In this document: one piece after another, positions 25,637 through 34,236 of the stretch
Layout: each line of letters begins with the position of its first letter
How positions within the stretch are numbered: position 1 is the stretch's first letter
NCBI GenBank assembly: GCA_040414495.1
Contig: JBEDUI010000154.1
Span: forward strand, 9,541-73,540
From: DATAVB01 sp040414495
GTDB lineage: Bacteria; Actinomycetota; Actinomycetes; Mycobacteriales; QHCD01
Reading direction: 5' to 3'
DNA: 64,000 bases
Notes under the pieces: generated by a model
What the model was told of the DNA's origin: nothing
What the model saw: only the letters and a program-made list of their open reading frames with translations
Databases searched by the model: none
Made by a program: the position numbers and the translations under genes

Positions 25637-25651
25637 TGTCCACTCTGGACA
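25637..25651. promoter_or_regulatory. TGTCCAC-N-STGGACA palindrome upstream of cobT
   Basis: The sequence TGTCCACTCTGGACA is a near-perfect 15-bp palindrome about 80 bp before cobT. Similar sites stand at 2977-2991 and 33975-33989. It contains TTGTCCACT, close to an actinobacterial DnaA box. Confidence 0.45.
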
Positions 25652-25729
25652 GAGGTTGTACGCGGTGTCGGGAGGCACGGATCCGGCGGTCTCGTTCGAT
25701 CACAATCCACGATCTGACAGGCTGGACCC

Positions 25730-27340
25730 GTGACGGACGAAACATCATCCGAAGCCGCGGCCGGAACCGACGCGGCAGCCGGCGCCGAGCCCGTACCCGA
25801 GCGGGCTGAAACGGCCGAGCAGCCGAACGCGGCAAGCGACTCGGCGACCGAGCCAGCCGCCGGGCCGGACGTTGGAGACGGGCCGGACGCGGACGAGACG
25901 GCCGGCGAGCCTGTGGCCGTACCGGACCCGGATGCGCCTGAGGCTCAGGAGCCCAGCGCCGATGCGGCCGACGAATCAGGCGCGGAATCGGTTGAGACCT
26001 CCCCCGACGAAGAGGCCTCGGCCGACGAACCAGCTGATGCGGAGCCCGAACCGGTTGATCCGCTGGACGCGATGCGCGACCGCATCGAGATCCCCGACGA
26101 CACGTTCGCCGAACAGGCCACCGAACGGCAGGCCACGCTGATCAAACCGGTCGGTTCGCTGGGTCGCCTTGAGAACGTCGCAGCCTGGTTCAGCTCCGCC
26201 CAGGGCAACTGCCCGCCGCACGACTTCGTCCGGCCGCGGGTCATCGTCTTCGCGGCCGACCACGGCATCGCGGCGGCCGGCGTGTCCGCGTATCCGGCCG
26301 AGGCGACCGGTCAGCTGTTCGCGGCCATGCTGGCCGGCGGCGCGCCGATCAACGTCCTCGCCGATGTGGCCGGCGCGACCGTACGGCTGGTCGACCTGGC
26401 GGTGGACGCCGATACGCCGGCACCGGTCAGTACGCACAAGGTGCGCCGCGGCAGCGGCCGGATCGACCGCGAGAACGCGCTGAGCCGGGAGGAGACGCAG
26501 CGGGCGTTCGATGCCGGCGTGGCGATCGCCGACGAAGAGATCGACGGCGGCGCCGACCTGTTGCTCCTGGCCGACCTGGGCGTCGGCAACACCACCGCCG
26601 CGGCCGTGCTCATCGCGGTCTGTCTGGGCCTCGAGCCGTCAGCGGTCACCGGTCGGGGCAGCGGCATCGACGACGCCACGTGGATGCGCAAGGTCGTGGT
26701 GGTACGCAATGCGTTGCGGCGCGGCCGGACGTTCCGGTACGAGACGTTGGAGCTGCTGGGTTGCTCCGGCGGGGCCGATATCGCCGCTATGACCGGCTTT
26801 CTGCTGCAGGCGTCGGTCCGCCGCACCCCGGTCGTACTGGACGGTGTGGTGTCGGCGGCCGCGGCGATGGTCGCCCGGGATACCGCGTACGACGCCTCGT
26901 CGTGGTGGTTCGCCAGCCACAAGTCGGCCGAGCCGGCGCACCTGGCCGCGTTGGAGTCCCTGGGCCTGGAACCGCTGCTGGACCTGGGAATCCAGCTCGG
27001 TCAGGGCACCGGCGGCCTGGTCGCGCTGCCGCTGATCCGGGCCGCGGTCCGTACCTTGGCCGAGGTCTCCACGTTGACCGAGGCCGGGGTCAACAACACG
27101 CCGACCGTCCCGGTTCCCGAGCCGCGACGCCGGCCCGCGCGCCGGACCCCGCCGCCCGAGACAGCGTCGGAAACACCAGACGCGGCTGAAGCATTGACTA
27201 CAGCAGACACCGAAGCAACCGAGGAACCGGCCGTACCGGAAACACCGGCCGTACCCGAAACACCGGCGGAACCGGAGCCGACGACATCGGAGCCATCCGA
27301 TATCACCCAGGCCACCGAGACGCCCGAGGAGGATCATTGA
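25730..27340 (+). CDS. cobT: Nicotinate-nucleotide-dimethylbenzimidazole phosphoribosyltransferase with acidic extensions
   Basis: CobT activates the lower ligand base of cobalamin using nicotinate mononucleotide. The catalytic domain spans about residues 109-456, with LIKPVGSLGRLE, FAADHGIAAAGVSAYP and GVGNTTAAAV. It is flanked by a 108-residue Ala/Glu/Asp/Pro-rich N-terminal tail and an 80-residue C-terminal tail of similar kind, so the 536-residue protein is much longer than the usual 350. In the motif normally LGEGTG, where glutamate is the general base of the Salmonella enzyme (E317), this protein reads LGQGTG (codon CAG at 27002). The GTG start at 25730 has only a weak ribosome site. 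No cobS or cobU is next to it; map follows with a 4-bp overlap. Confidence 0.88.
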   Translation: MTDETSSEAAAGTDAAAGAEPVPERAETAEQPNAASDSATEPAAGPDVGDGPDADETAGEPVAVPDPDAPEAQEPSADAADESGAESVETSPDEEASADEPADAEPEPVDPLDAMRDRIEIPDDTFAEQATERQATLIKPVGSLGRLENVAAWFSSAQGNCPPHDFVRPRVIVFAADHGIAAAGVSAYPAEATGQLFAAMLAGGAPINVLADVAGATVRLVDLAVDADTPAPVSTHKVRRGSGRIDRENALSREETQRAFDAGVAIADEEIDGGADLLLLADLGVGNTTAAAVLIAVCLGLEPSAVTGRGSGIDDATWMRKVVVVRNALRRGRTFRYETLELLGCSGGADIAAMTGFLLQASVRRTPVVLDGVVSAAAAMVARDTAYDASSWWFASHKSAEPAHLAALESLGLEPLLDLGIQLGQGTGGLVALPLIRAAVRTLAEVSTLTEAGVNNTPTVPVPEPRRRPARRTPPPETASETPDAAEALTTADTEATEEPAVPETPAVPETPAEPEPTTSEPSDITQATETPEEDH

Positions 27341-28197
27341 CCCGCGCCCTGCTCACCCCGGGCCGTCCCACCCCCATCCGCGAGGTGCCGGCGCACATCG
27401 CGCGACCCGAGTACGTCGGCAAACCGGCGCCGACCGTGACCAACGAGCCGCTGATCAAGGACGAGGACACGATCAAGCGGATGCGCATTGCCAGCCGGAT
27501 CGCGGCCGACGCGCTGGCCGAGGTCGGGCGCGCGGTCCGGCCGGGCATCACCACCGACGAACTGGACGCGGTCGGACACGACTACCTCATCGGCCACGAC
27601 GCGTACCCGTCGACGCTGGGATATCGCGGCTACCCCAAGTCGCTGTGCAGTTCGCTGAACGAGGTGATCTGCCACGGCATCCCGGACACCACCACGTTGC
27701 AGGACGGCGACATCGTCAACATCGACATCACCGCCTTCATCGACGGCGTACACGGTGACACCAACGCGACGTTCCTGGTCGGAAATGTCAGCGAAGAGGT
27801 CCGGCTGCTGGTCGAGCGGACCGAGGAAGCCACGATGCGCGGCATTCGCGCGGTCAAGCCGGGTCGGCCGTTCAATGTCATCGGCCGGGTGATCGAGAGT
27901 TACGCGCGACGTTTCGGGTACGGAGTGGTACGTGATTTCACCGGTCACGGCGTCGGCACGATATTCCACAATGGACTGGTAATTCCGCATTACGATGCAC
28001 CCGACCACGAGGGCATTATCGAGCCAGGAATGACGTTTACGATCGAGCCGATGATCACGCTCGGCGCGATCGAACCGCGGTTGTGGAAGGACGGCTGGAC
28101 CGCCGTTACCGTCGACGGTTCGTGGACGGCGCAATTTGAGCACACGCTCGTGGTGACCGATGACGGCGCCGAGATTCTTACGCTGCCAAGCACCTGA
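27337..28197 (+). CDS. map: Methionine aminopeptidase type I
   Basis: The 286-residue enzyme removes initiator methionine. The five metal ligands of the fold are recognisable: NIDITAFIDGVHGDTN (two aspartates), FTGHGVG (His), TIEPM (Glu) and QFEHT (Glu). It has the N-terminal extension with RPEYVGKPAP that marks the MapB-like actinobacterial enzyme (SH3-binding-like segment). The start appears to be TTG at 27337, overlapping the cobT stop (TTGA) with GAGGAGGA just upstream; no ATG or GTG gives the extension. A bidirectional hairpin follows. Confidence 0.92.
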   Translation: MTRALLTPGRPTPIREVPAHIARPEYVGKPAPTVTNEPLIKDEDTIKRMRIASRIAADALAEVGRAVRPGITTDELDAVGHDYLIGHDAYPSTLGYRGYPKSLCSSLNEVICHGIPDTTTLQDGDIVNIDITAFIDGVHGDTNATFLVGNVSEEVRLLVERTEEATMRGIRAVKPGRPFNVIGRVIESYARRFGYGVVRDFTGHGVGTIFHNGLVIPHYDAPDHEGIIEPGMTFTIEPMITLGAIEPRLWKDGWTAVTVDGSWTAQFEHTLVVTDDGAEILTLPST

Positions 28198-28201
28198 TTA
28201 A

Positions 28202-28248
28202 TCGTGCGTGAATTCGGCGCTTTAATCGGGCGCCGAATTCACGCACGA
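28202..28248. terminator. Bidirectional hairpin between map and the aldehyde dehydrogenase gene
   Basis: An inverted repeat of 18-19 bp (left arm TCGTGCGTGAATTCGGCG) with a 9-nt loop lies 4 bp after the map stop and touches the convergent dehydrogenase stop at 28250. Confidence 0.85.
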
Positions 28249-28249
28249 A

Positions 28250-29734
28250 TCAGCCAAGGGTGAATGGGTCGCGGGTTTTCCCACTCAATTCGACCCAGAC
28301 CGATTTCGTCTCGGTGTATTCGCTGATGGCCTCGATCCCGTTCTCCCGGCCCAGTCCGCTGGCGCCGAACCCGCCGAACGGAACGTGCGGCGCGACCACC
28401 CGGTAGGCGTTGATCCACACCGTTCCGGCCCGGAGTTTGGCCGCGACCCGGTGGGCCCGGTGCACGTCCTTGGTCCAGACCGAGCCGGCTAGGCCGTACC
28501 GGCTGCCGTTGGCCAGTGCCACCGCCTCGTCCTCGTCGGTGAACGTGCTGACCGCCACGACCGGACCGAAGATCTCCTCCCGTACCGCCCGCATGGTCGG
28601 TGCGGTGTCGGTCAGCACGGTCGGTTGTACGAAATAGCCGCCCAATCCTGGGGCCGTTTCCCCGCCGCAGGCGATGGTGGCGCCTTCGACCTTGGCCGCC
28701 GCGAAATGGTCGAGCACGGTCTGGAATTGGCGTTCGTTCGACAACGGGCCCATTTCGGTGGTCGGGTCGCTCGGGTCGCCGAGCCGGATCGTGGCCGCGC
28801 GATCGACCACCCGCTGCACCACGGCGTCGGCCACATCTTTGTGCACGACCAGCCGGGAACCGGCCATGCAGGTCTGCCCGGTCGCGGCGAAAACGCCGGC
28901 CACCACCCCGTTCGCGGCCGCGTCCAGATCCGCGTCGGGAAATACGACCTGAGCCGATTTGCCGCCCAATTCCAGCGTGACCCGAGTGAAGTTCTCGGCT
29001 GCCGCGTGTGCCACCGCCCGGCCGACCGCGGTCGATCCGGTGAACGCGATCTTGTCGATGCCTTCGTGTCCGGCCAGCGCCTTGCCGACCTCCGGCCCCC
29101 ACCCGGTCACCACGTTCACCACGCCGGGCGGGAAACCGGCCTCGTCGATCAATTTGGCCAACTCGATCGTGCTGGCCGGCGTGTAGTCGCTCGGCTTGAT
29201 CACCATCGTGCAGCCGGCGGCCAGGGCCGGGGCGAGCTTCCACATCAGCAGCAGCAACGGCGAGTTCCACGGCACGATCGCGCCGACCACGCCGACCGGA
29301 TGATGCAACGTATAGACGAGGTAGTTCGGTTTGTCCGACGGAATGACGCTGCCCTGCACCTTGTCGGCCAGCCCGCCGAAGTAGTAGCACCATTGCGGCA
29401 GGTACCGGGCCTGGTCGGCCATTTCACGCAGCAGCTTGCCGTTGTCCCGGGTCTCGATCCGGCCCAGCCGGTCGGCGTCCCGGGCGATCAGATCGCCGAG
29501 GTTGCGCAGCAACGCGCCTCGCGCGGTCGCGGTCAGCTGACCCCAGGGCCCGTCCAACGCCGCCCGCGCCGCGGCCACCGCCCGGTCGACATCGGCGGCG
29601 TCGGCGTCGGGAACGCGGGCCCAGGGTTCGCCGGTGTACGGGTCGATCGAGTCGTACGTCCGGGCGCTGTGCGAGGGCGCCGCCTCGCCGGCGATGAACA
29701 TGGAGAACTCGTCGAGCTCATGCAGACTGGTCAT
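28250..29734 (-). CDS. NAD(P)+-dependent aldehyde dehydrogenase
   Basis: The 494-residue enzyme oxidises an aldehyde to its acid. Motifs are complete: VPWNSPLLLLMWKLAPALAAG with the catalytic Asn, IAFTGSTAVG in the NAD-binding fold, the general base in VTLELGGKSAQVVF, and the catalytic cysteine in ATGQTCMAGSR. The C-terminal PFGGFGASGLGRENG is typical of the betaine/vanillin-type branch. The substrate is unknown. It is divergent from the HMG-CoA-lyase-like gene, with about 72 bp between, and the two could belong to one catabolic route, but no regulator is present. Confidence 0.93.
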   Translation of the reverse strand: MTSLHELDEFSMFIAGEAAPSHSARTYDSIDPYTGEPWARVPDADAADVDRAVAAARAALDGPWGQLTATARGALLRNLGDLIARDADRLGRIETRDNGKLLREMADQARYLPQWCYYFGGLADKVQGSVIPSDKPNYLVYTLHHPVGVVGAIVPWNSPLLLLMWKLAPALAAGCTMVIKPSDYTPASTIELAKLIDEAGFPPGVVNVVTGWGPEVGKALAGHEGIDKIAFTGSTAVGRAVAHAAAENFTRVTLELGGKSAQVVFPDADLDAAANGVVAGVFAATGQTCMAGSRLVVHKDVADAVVQRVVDRAATIRLGDPSDPTTEMGPLSNERQFQTVLDHFAAAKVEGATIACGGETAPGLGGYFVQPTVLTDTAPTMRAVREEIFGPVVAVSTFTDEDEAVALANGSRYGLAGSVWTKDVHRAHRVAAKLRAGTVWINAYRVVAPHVPFGGFGASGLGRENGIEAISEYTETKSVWVELSGKTRDPFTLG

Positions 29735-29806
29735 CAGGTCCCCTCAACCTTGAGGTGACGGCCGGTCCCTTGCGGGCCATCTGCCGCGAGTGTAGGAGCG
29801 CAGCGC

Positions 29807-30700
29807 ATGGACGTCAGCATCGTTGAGGTGAGTCCACGCGACGGCCTGCAGAACGAGGACGTACTGCTGCCGACCGAGGTGAAGGTCGAGCTGATCCGGC
29901 GGCTGGTGGGGGCGGGGTTGCGCCGGATCGAGGCAGTGTCGTTCGCGCACCCGAAGCTGGTGCCGGCGATGGCCGACGCCGAAGCAGTGATGGCGGCCGT
30001 ACCGCGGTCCCCCGACGTCTCGTACGCGGGCCTGATCCTCAACCGACGCGGCCTGGATCGGGCCCTGGACACCGGTGTGGACGAGATCAACGTCGTGGTG
30101 TGCGTCAGCGACACGTTCAGCCGGCGCAATCAGAACGCCAGCACGGACGAGGCGATGGACGCGGCGACCGACGTACTGACCCGAGCCCGCGCACAGGGAT
30201 TGTTCACCACATTGACGCTCTCGACCGCGTTCGGCTGCCCGTTCGAAGGCGAGGTCGACCCTGATCGAGTGGTGGAGCTGGCTGGCATCGGGGCTCGGGC
30301 CGGGGCGCACGAGGTGTGCATCGGCGACACGATCGGGGTCGGGGTTCCGACCCAGGTACGCCGGCTCGCTGATGGGGTCCGGGATGCCGTTAGCACCGAG
30401 GTCGGCCTGCGGTTCCATTTCCACAACACCCGCAACACCGGATTCGCGAACGCGGCGGCGGCACTGGATGAGGGCGTACGGATATTGGACTCGAGCGCCG
30501 GCGGTATCGGCGGCTGCCCGTTCGCCCCGGCCGCGACCGGCAACATCGCGACCGAGGACCTGCTTTATCTGCTGGACCGGATGGGTTACCGGACCGGCGT
30601 AGACCTGGAGTCGCTGCTGCCGACGGCCGCGTACCTCAGCGCGCAGCTCGGCCACGACGTACCGGCGCTGCTCCCTCGCGCCGGCGTCTTTCCCAGCTGA
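29807..30700 (+). CDS. Hydroxymethylglutaryl-CoA lyase family protein
   Basis: The 297-residue TIM-barrel enzyme belongs to the HMG-CoA lyase branch of the DRE metallolyases. It starts IVEVSPRDGLQNED with the metal-binding Asp, and continues VSFAHPKLVPAMADAE, STAFGCPFEGEVDP and RFHFHNTRNTGFANA, then SSAGGIGGCPFAPAATGNIATEDLLYLL containing the active-site cysteine loop. It should cleave HMG-CoA or a related acyl-CoA in leucine or similar catabolism. TAGGAG lies 9 nt before the ATG. A palindromic element at 30765 separates it from the convergent gcvT. Confidence 0.92.
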   Translation: MDVSIVEVSPRDGLQNEDVLLPTEVKVELIRRLVGAGLRRIEAVSFAHPKLVPAMADAEAVMAAVPRSPDVSYAGLILNRRGLDRALDTGVDEINVVVCVSDTFSRRNQNASTDEAMDAATDVLTRARAQGLFTTLTLSTAFGCPFEGEVDPDRVVELAGIGARAGAHEVCIGDTIGVGVPTQVRRLADGVRDAVSTEVGLRFHFHNTRNTGFANAAAALDEGVRILDSSAGGIGGCPFAPAATGNIATEDLLYLLDRMGYRTGVDLESLLPTAAYLSAQLGHDVPALLPRAGVFPS

Positions 30701-30764
30701 CCCGCTGCGCAGCGGACCGCGACGCGGCTCCCAACCACGGGCCGACCAGTCCGCCCGGCCCGTG

Positions 30765-30799
30765 TGTGACTCTGCTCCAGCCGTTGGAGCAGAGTCACA
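30765..30799. terminator. Dispersed palindromic element, copy 2 (between convergent genes)
   Basis: A perfect 15-bp inverted repeat (TGTGACTCTGCTCCA and its complement) with a 5-nt loop lies between the HMG-CoA-lyase-like and gcvT stops. It is almost the same element as at 7844-7880. Here the position fits a bidirectional terminator. Confidence 0.8.
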
Positions 30800-30816
30800 G
30801 GCCCCGGGGTCCGGTA

Positions 30817-31917
30817 TCAGCGCACGTGTGAGGGCACCATCGGCGGGCGAACCAGGCGCATGGTCGAAGTACGGCCGCGCACGTCCACGGTGACCTCGGC
30901 GTCGGCGGCCAGACCGCTCGCCGTGTCGATCAACGCCAGCCCGATGCCGCGGCGCAGCGTTGGCGAGAACGTCCCGCTGGTGACCTCGCCGATGGCGGTG
31001 CCTTCATGGAGCACGGTCATGCCGGGGCGCGGGATGCCCCGGTCGGTCGAGACCAGGCCATACAGGAGCCGGGGCGCGCCGGCCTCTCGTTCGGCCGTGA
31101 GCACCGAGCGGCCCCAGAATTCGTCCTTCTTCCACCCGACCGCCCAGCCGGCGCGGGCCTGCACCGGGGTGATCGACAGCGACAGCTCGTGTCCGTGCAG
31201 CGGGTAGCCCATCTCGGTCCGCAGCGTGTCCCGGGCGCCAAGCCCACACGGCCGCAGCTCGAACTCGGCCCCGGCCGCCAGCAGCTTGTCCCAGACGGCG
31301 CCGGCCTCGTCCCACCTCGGCAGCAACTCGTACCCGTGCTCGCCGGTGTAACCGGTGCGGCACACGATCAGCTCATGACCGTCCAATGTGGACAACGTAA
31401 AGCTCATGTAGTCGTGATCGGTCGGCAGGCCCAGCGAACCCAGCAGCTGCGCCGATTGCGGGCCTTGCACGGCCAGCACGGCGTAATCCCGATGTGCGTT
31501 CTGCACGGTGATCTGCGGCGGTGCGGCCTGGCTCAGGCGACGCACGACCTCGGCATTGTTGGCGGCGTTCGGGACGAGGAGTACGTCGTCCTCGGCGCGA
31601 ATGTAGGCGATGAGGTCGTCGACGACGCCGCCCGACGGGTCGTCGCAGCACAGCGTGTACTGCGCCTGGCCCGGGCCGATCCGGCGCAGGTCATTGGCCA
31701 ACGTGGAGTTGAGGAACTCGACCGCGCCGGGCCCGCGTACCGTCGCCTTGCCCAGGTGCGAAACGTCGAAAAGCCCGACCGCCTTACGGACCGCGGTGTG
31801 CTCGGCGATGACGCCGCCACCGGCATACTCAATCGGCATATCCCAGCCGGAGAAGTCGGCGAGCTTCGCGCCGAGGGCCACGTGCCGGTCATGCAACGGA
31901 GATCGAGTCAAGGCCAT
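30817..31917 (-). CDS. gcvT: Glycine cleavage system aminomethyltransferase (T protein)
   Basis: GcvT transfers the aminomethyl group from lipoyl-H protein to tetrahydrofolate. The 366-residue product begins SPLHDRHVALGAKLADFSGWDMPIEY, then has GLFDVSHLGK with the catalytic aspartate, YTLCCDDPSGGVVDDLI, and RTGYTGEHGYELL. The ATG at 31917 gives the family start; further in-frame sequence upstream belongs to the repeat region. The lipoylation genes lipB and lipA, lpdA and sucB are in the same window, but gcvH and gcvP are not. Confidence 0.95.
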   Translation of the reverse strand: MALTRSPLHDRHVALGAKLADFSGWDMPIEYAGGGVIAEHTAVRKAVGLFDVSHLGKATVRGPGAVEFLNSTLANDLRRIGPGQAQYTLCCDDPSGGVVDDLIAYIRAEDDVLLVPNAANNAEVVRRLSQAAPPQITVQNAHRDYAVLAVQGPQSAQLLGSLGLPTDHDYMSFTLSTLDGHELIVCRTGYTGEHGYELLPRWDEAGAVWDKLLAAGAEFELRPCGLGARDTLRTEMGYPLHGHELSLSITPVQARAGWAVGWKKDEFWGRSVLTAEREAGAPRLLYGLVSTDRGIPRPGMTVLHEGTAIGEVTSGTFSPTLRRGIGLALIDTASGLAADAEVTVDVRGRTSTMRLVRPPMVPSHVR

Positions 31918-32218
31918 GATCCAAACGCTACCGGTAGCCCTTTGCGACCAGCGAGCCCCTCTGGACCGCGCCCGAGCTCGCCGCAACCCGACCGACCAAC
32001 ATCGGCGATGGCCGCTATAGGCCCGCACCCGAAAGACCCAACCTCACCGCCACCCGACTGACCAACATCGGCGGGAGCCATTGTCCGCACCACCAAGCGA
32101 GCCGAGCCACAACGCCGCAACCTGACAGACCAACACCGGCGCGAGCCGCTATGGGACTCGGACCGCAAGCCGAATAGCATCGCCCTCGCAGCACGTCCCC
32201 CCACAGATCGGAGCCGTC
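31918..32218. repeat. Divergent gcvT/pepA intergenic region with three ~67-bp-spaced repeats
   Basis: Three related blocks of about 35-40 bp start near 31981, 32047 and 32113, each with a core like GACCAACATCGGCG followed by a GCCGCTAT-type end. They fill much of the 301-bp region that must contain the gcvT and pepA promoters. No gene is visible. Confidence 0.75.
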
Positions 32219-33733
32219 GTGGCAACGCTCACTCTGACTGACAAGGCAGCCGACTCCCTACGGGTCGACGCGATCGTCGTCGGCGTGGCCAAGGGACCGC
32301 ACGGCCTGGCCTTGCCGGCCGGCACCGGCGCGGTCGACTCGGCCCTGGGCGGTCGGCTGGGCGAGGCGTTGACCGCCCTCGGGGCGACCGGCGCGGAGGG
32401 CGAGGTCACCACGCTGGCCACGCTCGGCGAAATGTCCACACCGGTCGTGGCCGCCGCCGGCCTCGGCCCCGTGCCCGCGGACGGGCACTACCCACTCGAC
32501 GCGGTACGGCAGGCCGCCGGGGCAGCGAGCCGGGCCCTGGCCGGGCGAACCACGGTCGCTTCCACGCTGGCGCTGGTGGCGGGGCGTTCCACACCCGAAC
32601 TGGTTACCGCGGTCGCCGAGGGGTCGTTGCTCGGTGCGTACGAGTTCACCGAATTCCGCACGCTCGATGAGGACCGGCGCGCCCTACCCGCCTCGTTCCA
32701 ACTGGTTGTCACCTCGGCCAAGGACAAGGAGAGCCAGCGCGCGGCCAAGGACGCCGGCGCGGTAGCCGAGGCCGTGACGCTGGCCCGGGACCTGGTCAAC
32801 ACGCCGGCCGGCGACCTACCCCCGGCCGAGCTCGCCAGTCGGGCCCAGGCCGCTGGACGTAAGGCCGGGCTGGACGTCGAGGTTCTGGACGAGAAGGCGC
32901 TGGCGAAAGCCGGCTACGGCGGCATACTCGGCGTCGGCGGGGGCTCGGCCCGGCCGCCGCGACTGGTCCGGTTGCACTACAAGCCCGGCCGCGCGAAGTC
33001 GCGCATTGCCCTCGTAGGCAAGGGAATTACGTTCGACTCCGGCGGTATCTCGATCAAGCCGGCCGACCACATGCACGAGATGAAGGGTGACATGGGCGGC
33101 GCCGCCGCGGTGATCGCGACCGTATGTGCCGCCGCCGCGCTGGAACTGCCGCTCGAGATCATCGCGACCGTACCGATGGCCGAGAATCTGGTGTCCGGCT
33201 CGTCGTACCGCCCCGGTGACGTACTCACCCAGTACGGCGGCAAGCGGGTCGAGGTGCTCAACACGGACGCCGAGGGCCGACTCGTTCTGGCCGACGCGAT
33301 CGTGCGGGCCTGCGAGGATCAGCCGGCGTACCTGCTGGAGACCTCGACGCTGACCGGGGCGCAGCGTATTTCGCTCGGCACCCGTACCGCCGGCGTGATG
33401 GGTAGCGACGAATTGCGTGACCGGGTCGCCGCCGCCGGGCGCGGGGTCGGCGAGCAGGCGTGGGCGATGCCGTTGCCGACCGAGTTGCGGTCGGGCCTGG
33501 ATTCGACGGTGGCGGATCTGGCCAACGTCGCTGGCGACCGGTTCGGCGGCATGCTCGTCGCCGGGCATTTCCTGGCCGAATTCGTGGCGAAAAACGTGCA
33601 GTGGGCGCATATCGACGTGGCCGGTCCGGCGTACAACGTCCAAAAGGCGTGGGGGTACACACCGGTCGGCGGCACAGGCGTTCCGGTGCGCACGTTGTTG
33701 GCGACGCTGCGCGATATCGCCGAAAACGGATAA
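32219..33733 (+). CDS. pepA: Leucyl aminopeptidase (M17)
   Basis: The 504-residue cytosolic aminopeptidase has the two-metal active site of family M17 in the C-terminal half: GKGITFDSGGISIKPADHMHEMKGDMGGAA, then NTDAEGRLVLADA with the catalytic arginine and ligands. The N-terminal macro-like domain is present but more variable. The start is GTG at 32219, 2 bp beyond the preceding TCGTCG sequence, with no strong ribosome site. The mycobacterial orthologue (pepB) has the same neighbours gcvT and dlaT/sucB. Confidence 0.94.
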   Translation: MATLTLTDKAADSLRVDAIVVGVAKGPHGLALPAGTGAVDSALGGRLGEALTALGATGAEGEVTTLATLGEMSTPVVAAAGLGPVPADGHYPLDAVRQAAGAASRALAGRTTVASTLALVAGRSTPELVTAVAEGSLLGAYEFTEFRTLDEDRRALPASFQLVVTSAKDKESQRAAKDAGAVAEAVTLARDLVNTPAGDLPPAELASRAQAAGRKAGLDVEVLDEKALAKAGYGGILGVGGGSARPPRLVRLHYKPGRAKSRIALVGKGITFDSGGISIKPADHMHEMKGDMGGAAAVIATVCAAAALELPLEIIATVPMAENLVSGSSYRPGDVLTQYGGKRVEVLNTDAEGRLVLADAIVRACEDQPAYLLETSTLTGAQRISLGTRTAGVMGSDELRDRVAAAGRGVGEQAWAMPLPTELRSGLDSTVADLANVAGDRFGGMLVAGHFLAEFVAKNVQWAHIDVAGPAYNVQKAWGYTPVGGTGVPVRTLLATLRDIAENG

Positions 33734-34236
33734 GCACCCCGTTCCGGCGCAGGCACCCTGACCCGGACGAGACCATCGCGTCGGCGGGGCAGTCGTCCGG
33801 GATTCGGACGAGACCATCCCATCGGCGCGCGACCATCCGACGTCCAGACGAGACCATCGCGCCAGTACGCGGCCACCCAGTACCACCCTGCTCCCGCACG
33901 ACCGCCCGAACACCAGACGAGACCATTTCGCAGACCGCATGGAATTCGGACATTGCGGCAGAGAATTACCCAGGTGTCCACAGTGGACAATCGCGCATGG
34001 GCCTACCGAACAACAATCCGACATGCCGATGATTGCCGGCCAATCGAGCGATGTGTCGAATACGGACCGCAACGCACCGTATTCAGTAAGTATCTGCTAC
34101 TAGCAGCGCGATAAGCGCTCGTACGGCGCGTCTGCATGGTCTAGGGCCGAATTGCCCGTTCAATTGGAGCGCGGTGTCGGGGGGCTCTACGCTGTCCCGG
34201 CCTGCGCTGTCGGTTGACACCAATAACGAGAGAACC
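33734..34236. repeat. Intergenic region with GACGAGACCATCGCG repeats
   Basis: In this 503-bp gap the element GACGAGACCATCSCG occurs at 33766, 33807, 33847 and 33916, the first three 40 bp apart. The perfect palindrome TGTCCACAGTGGACA lies at 33975-33989. The last 200 bp before the acyltransferase are AT-richer and probably hold its promoter. No gene is supported. Confidence 0.8.

Noticed and set aside
31908..32225. Minus-strand gene upstream of gcvT with SGCGE-like repeats
   Set aside because: It translates the intergenic repeat, and the same bases must hold two promoters.
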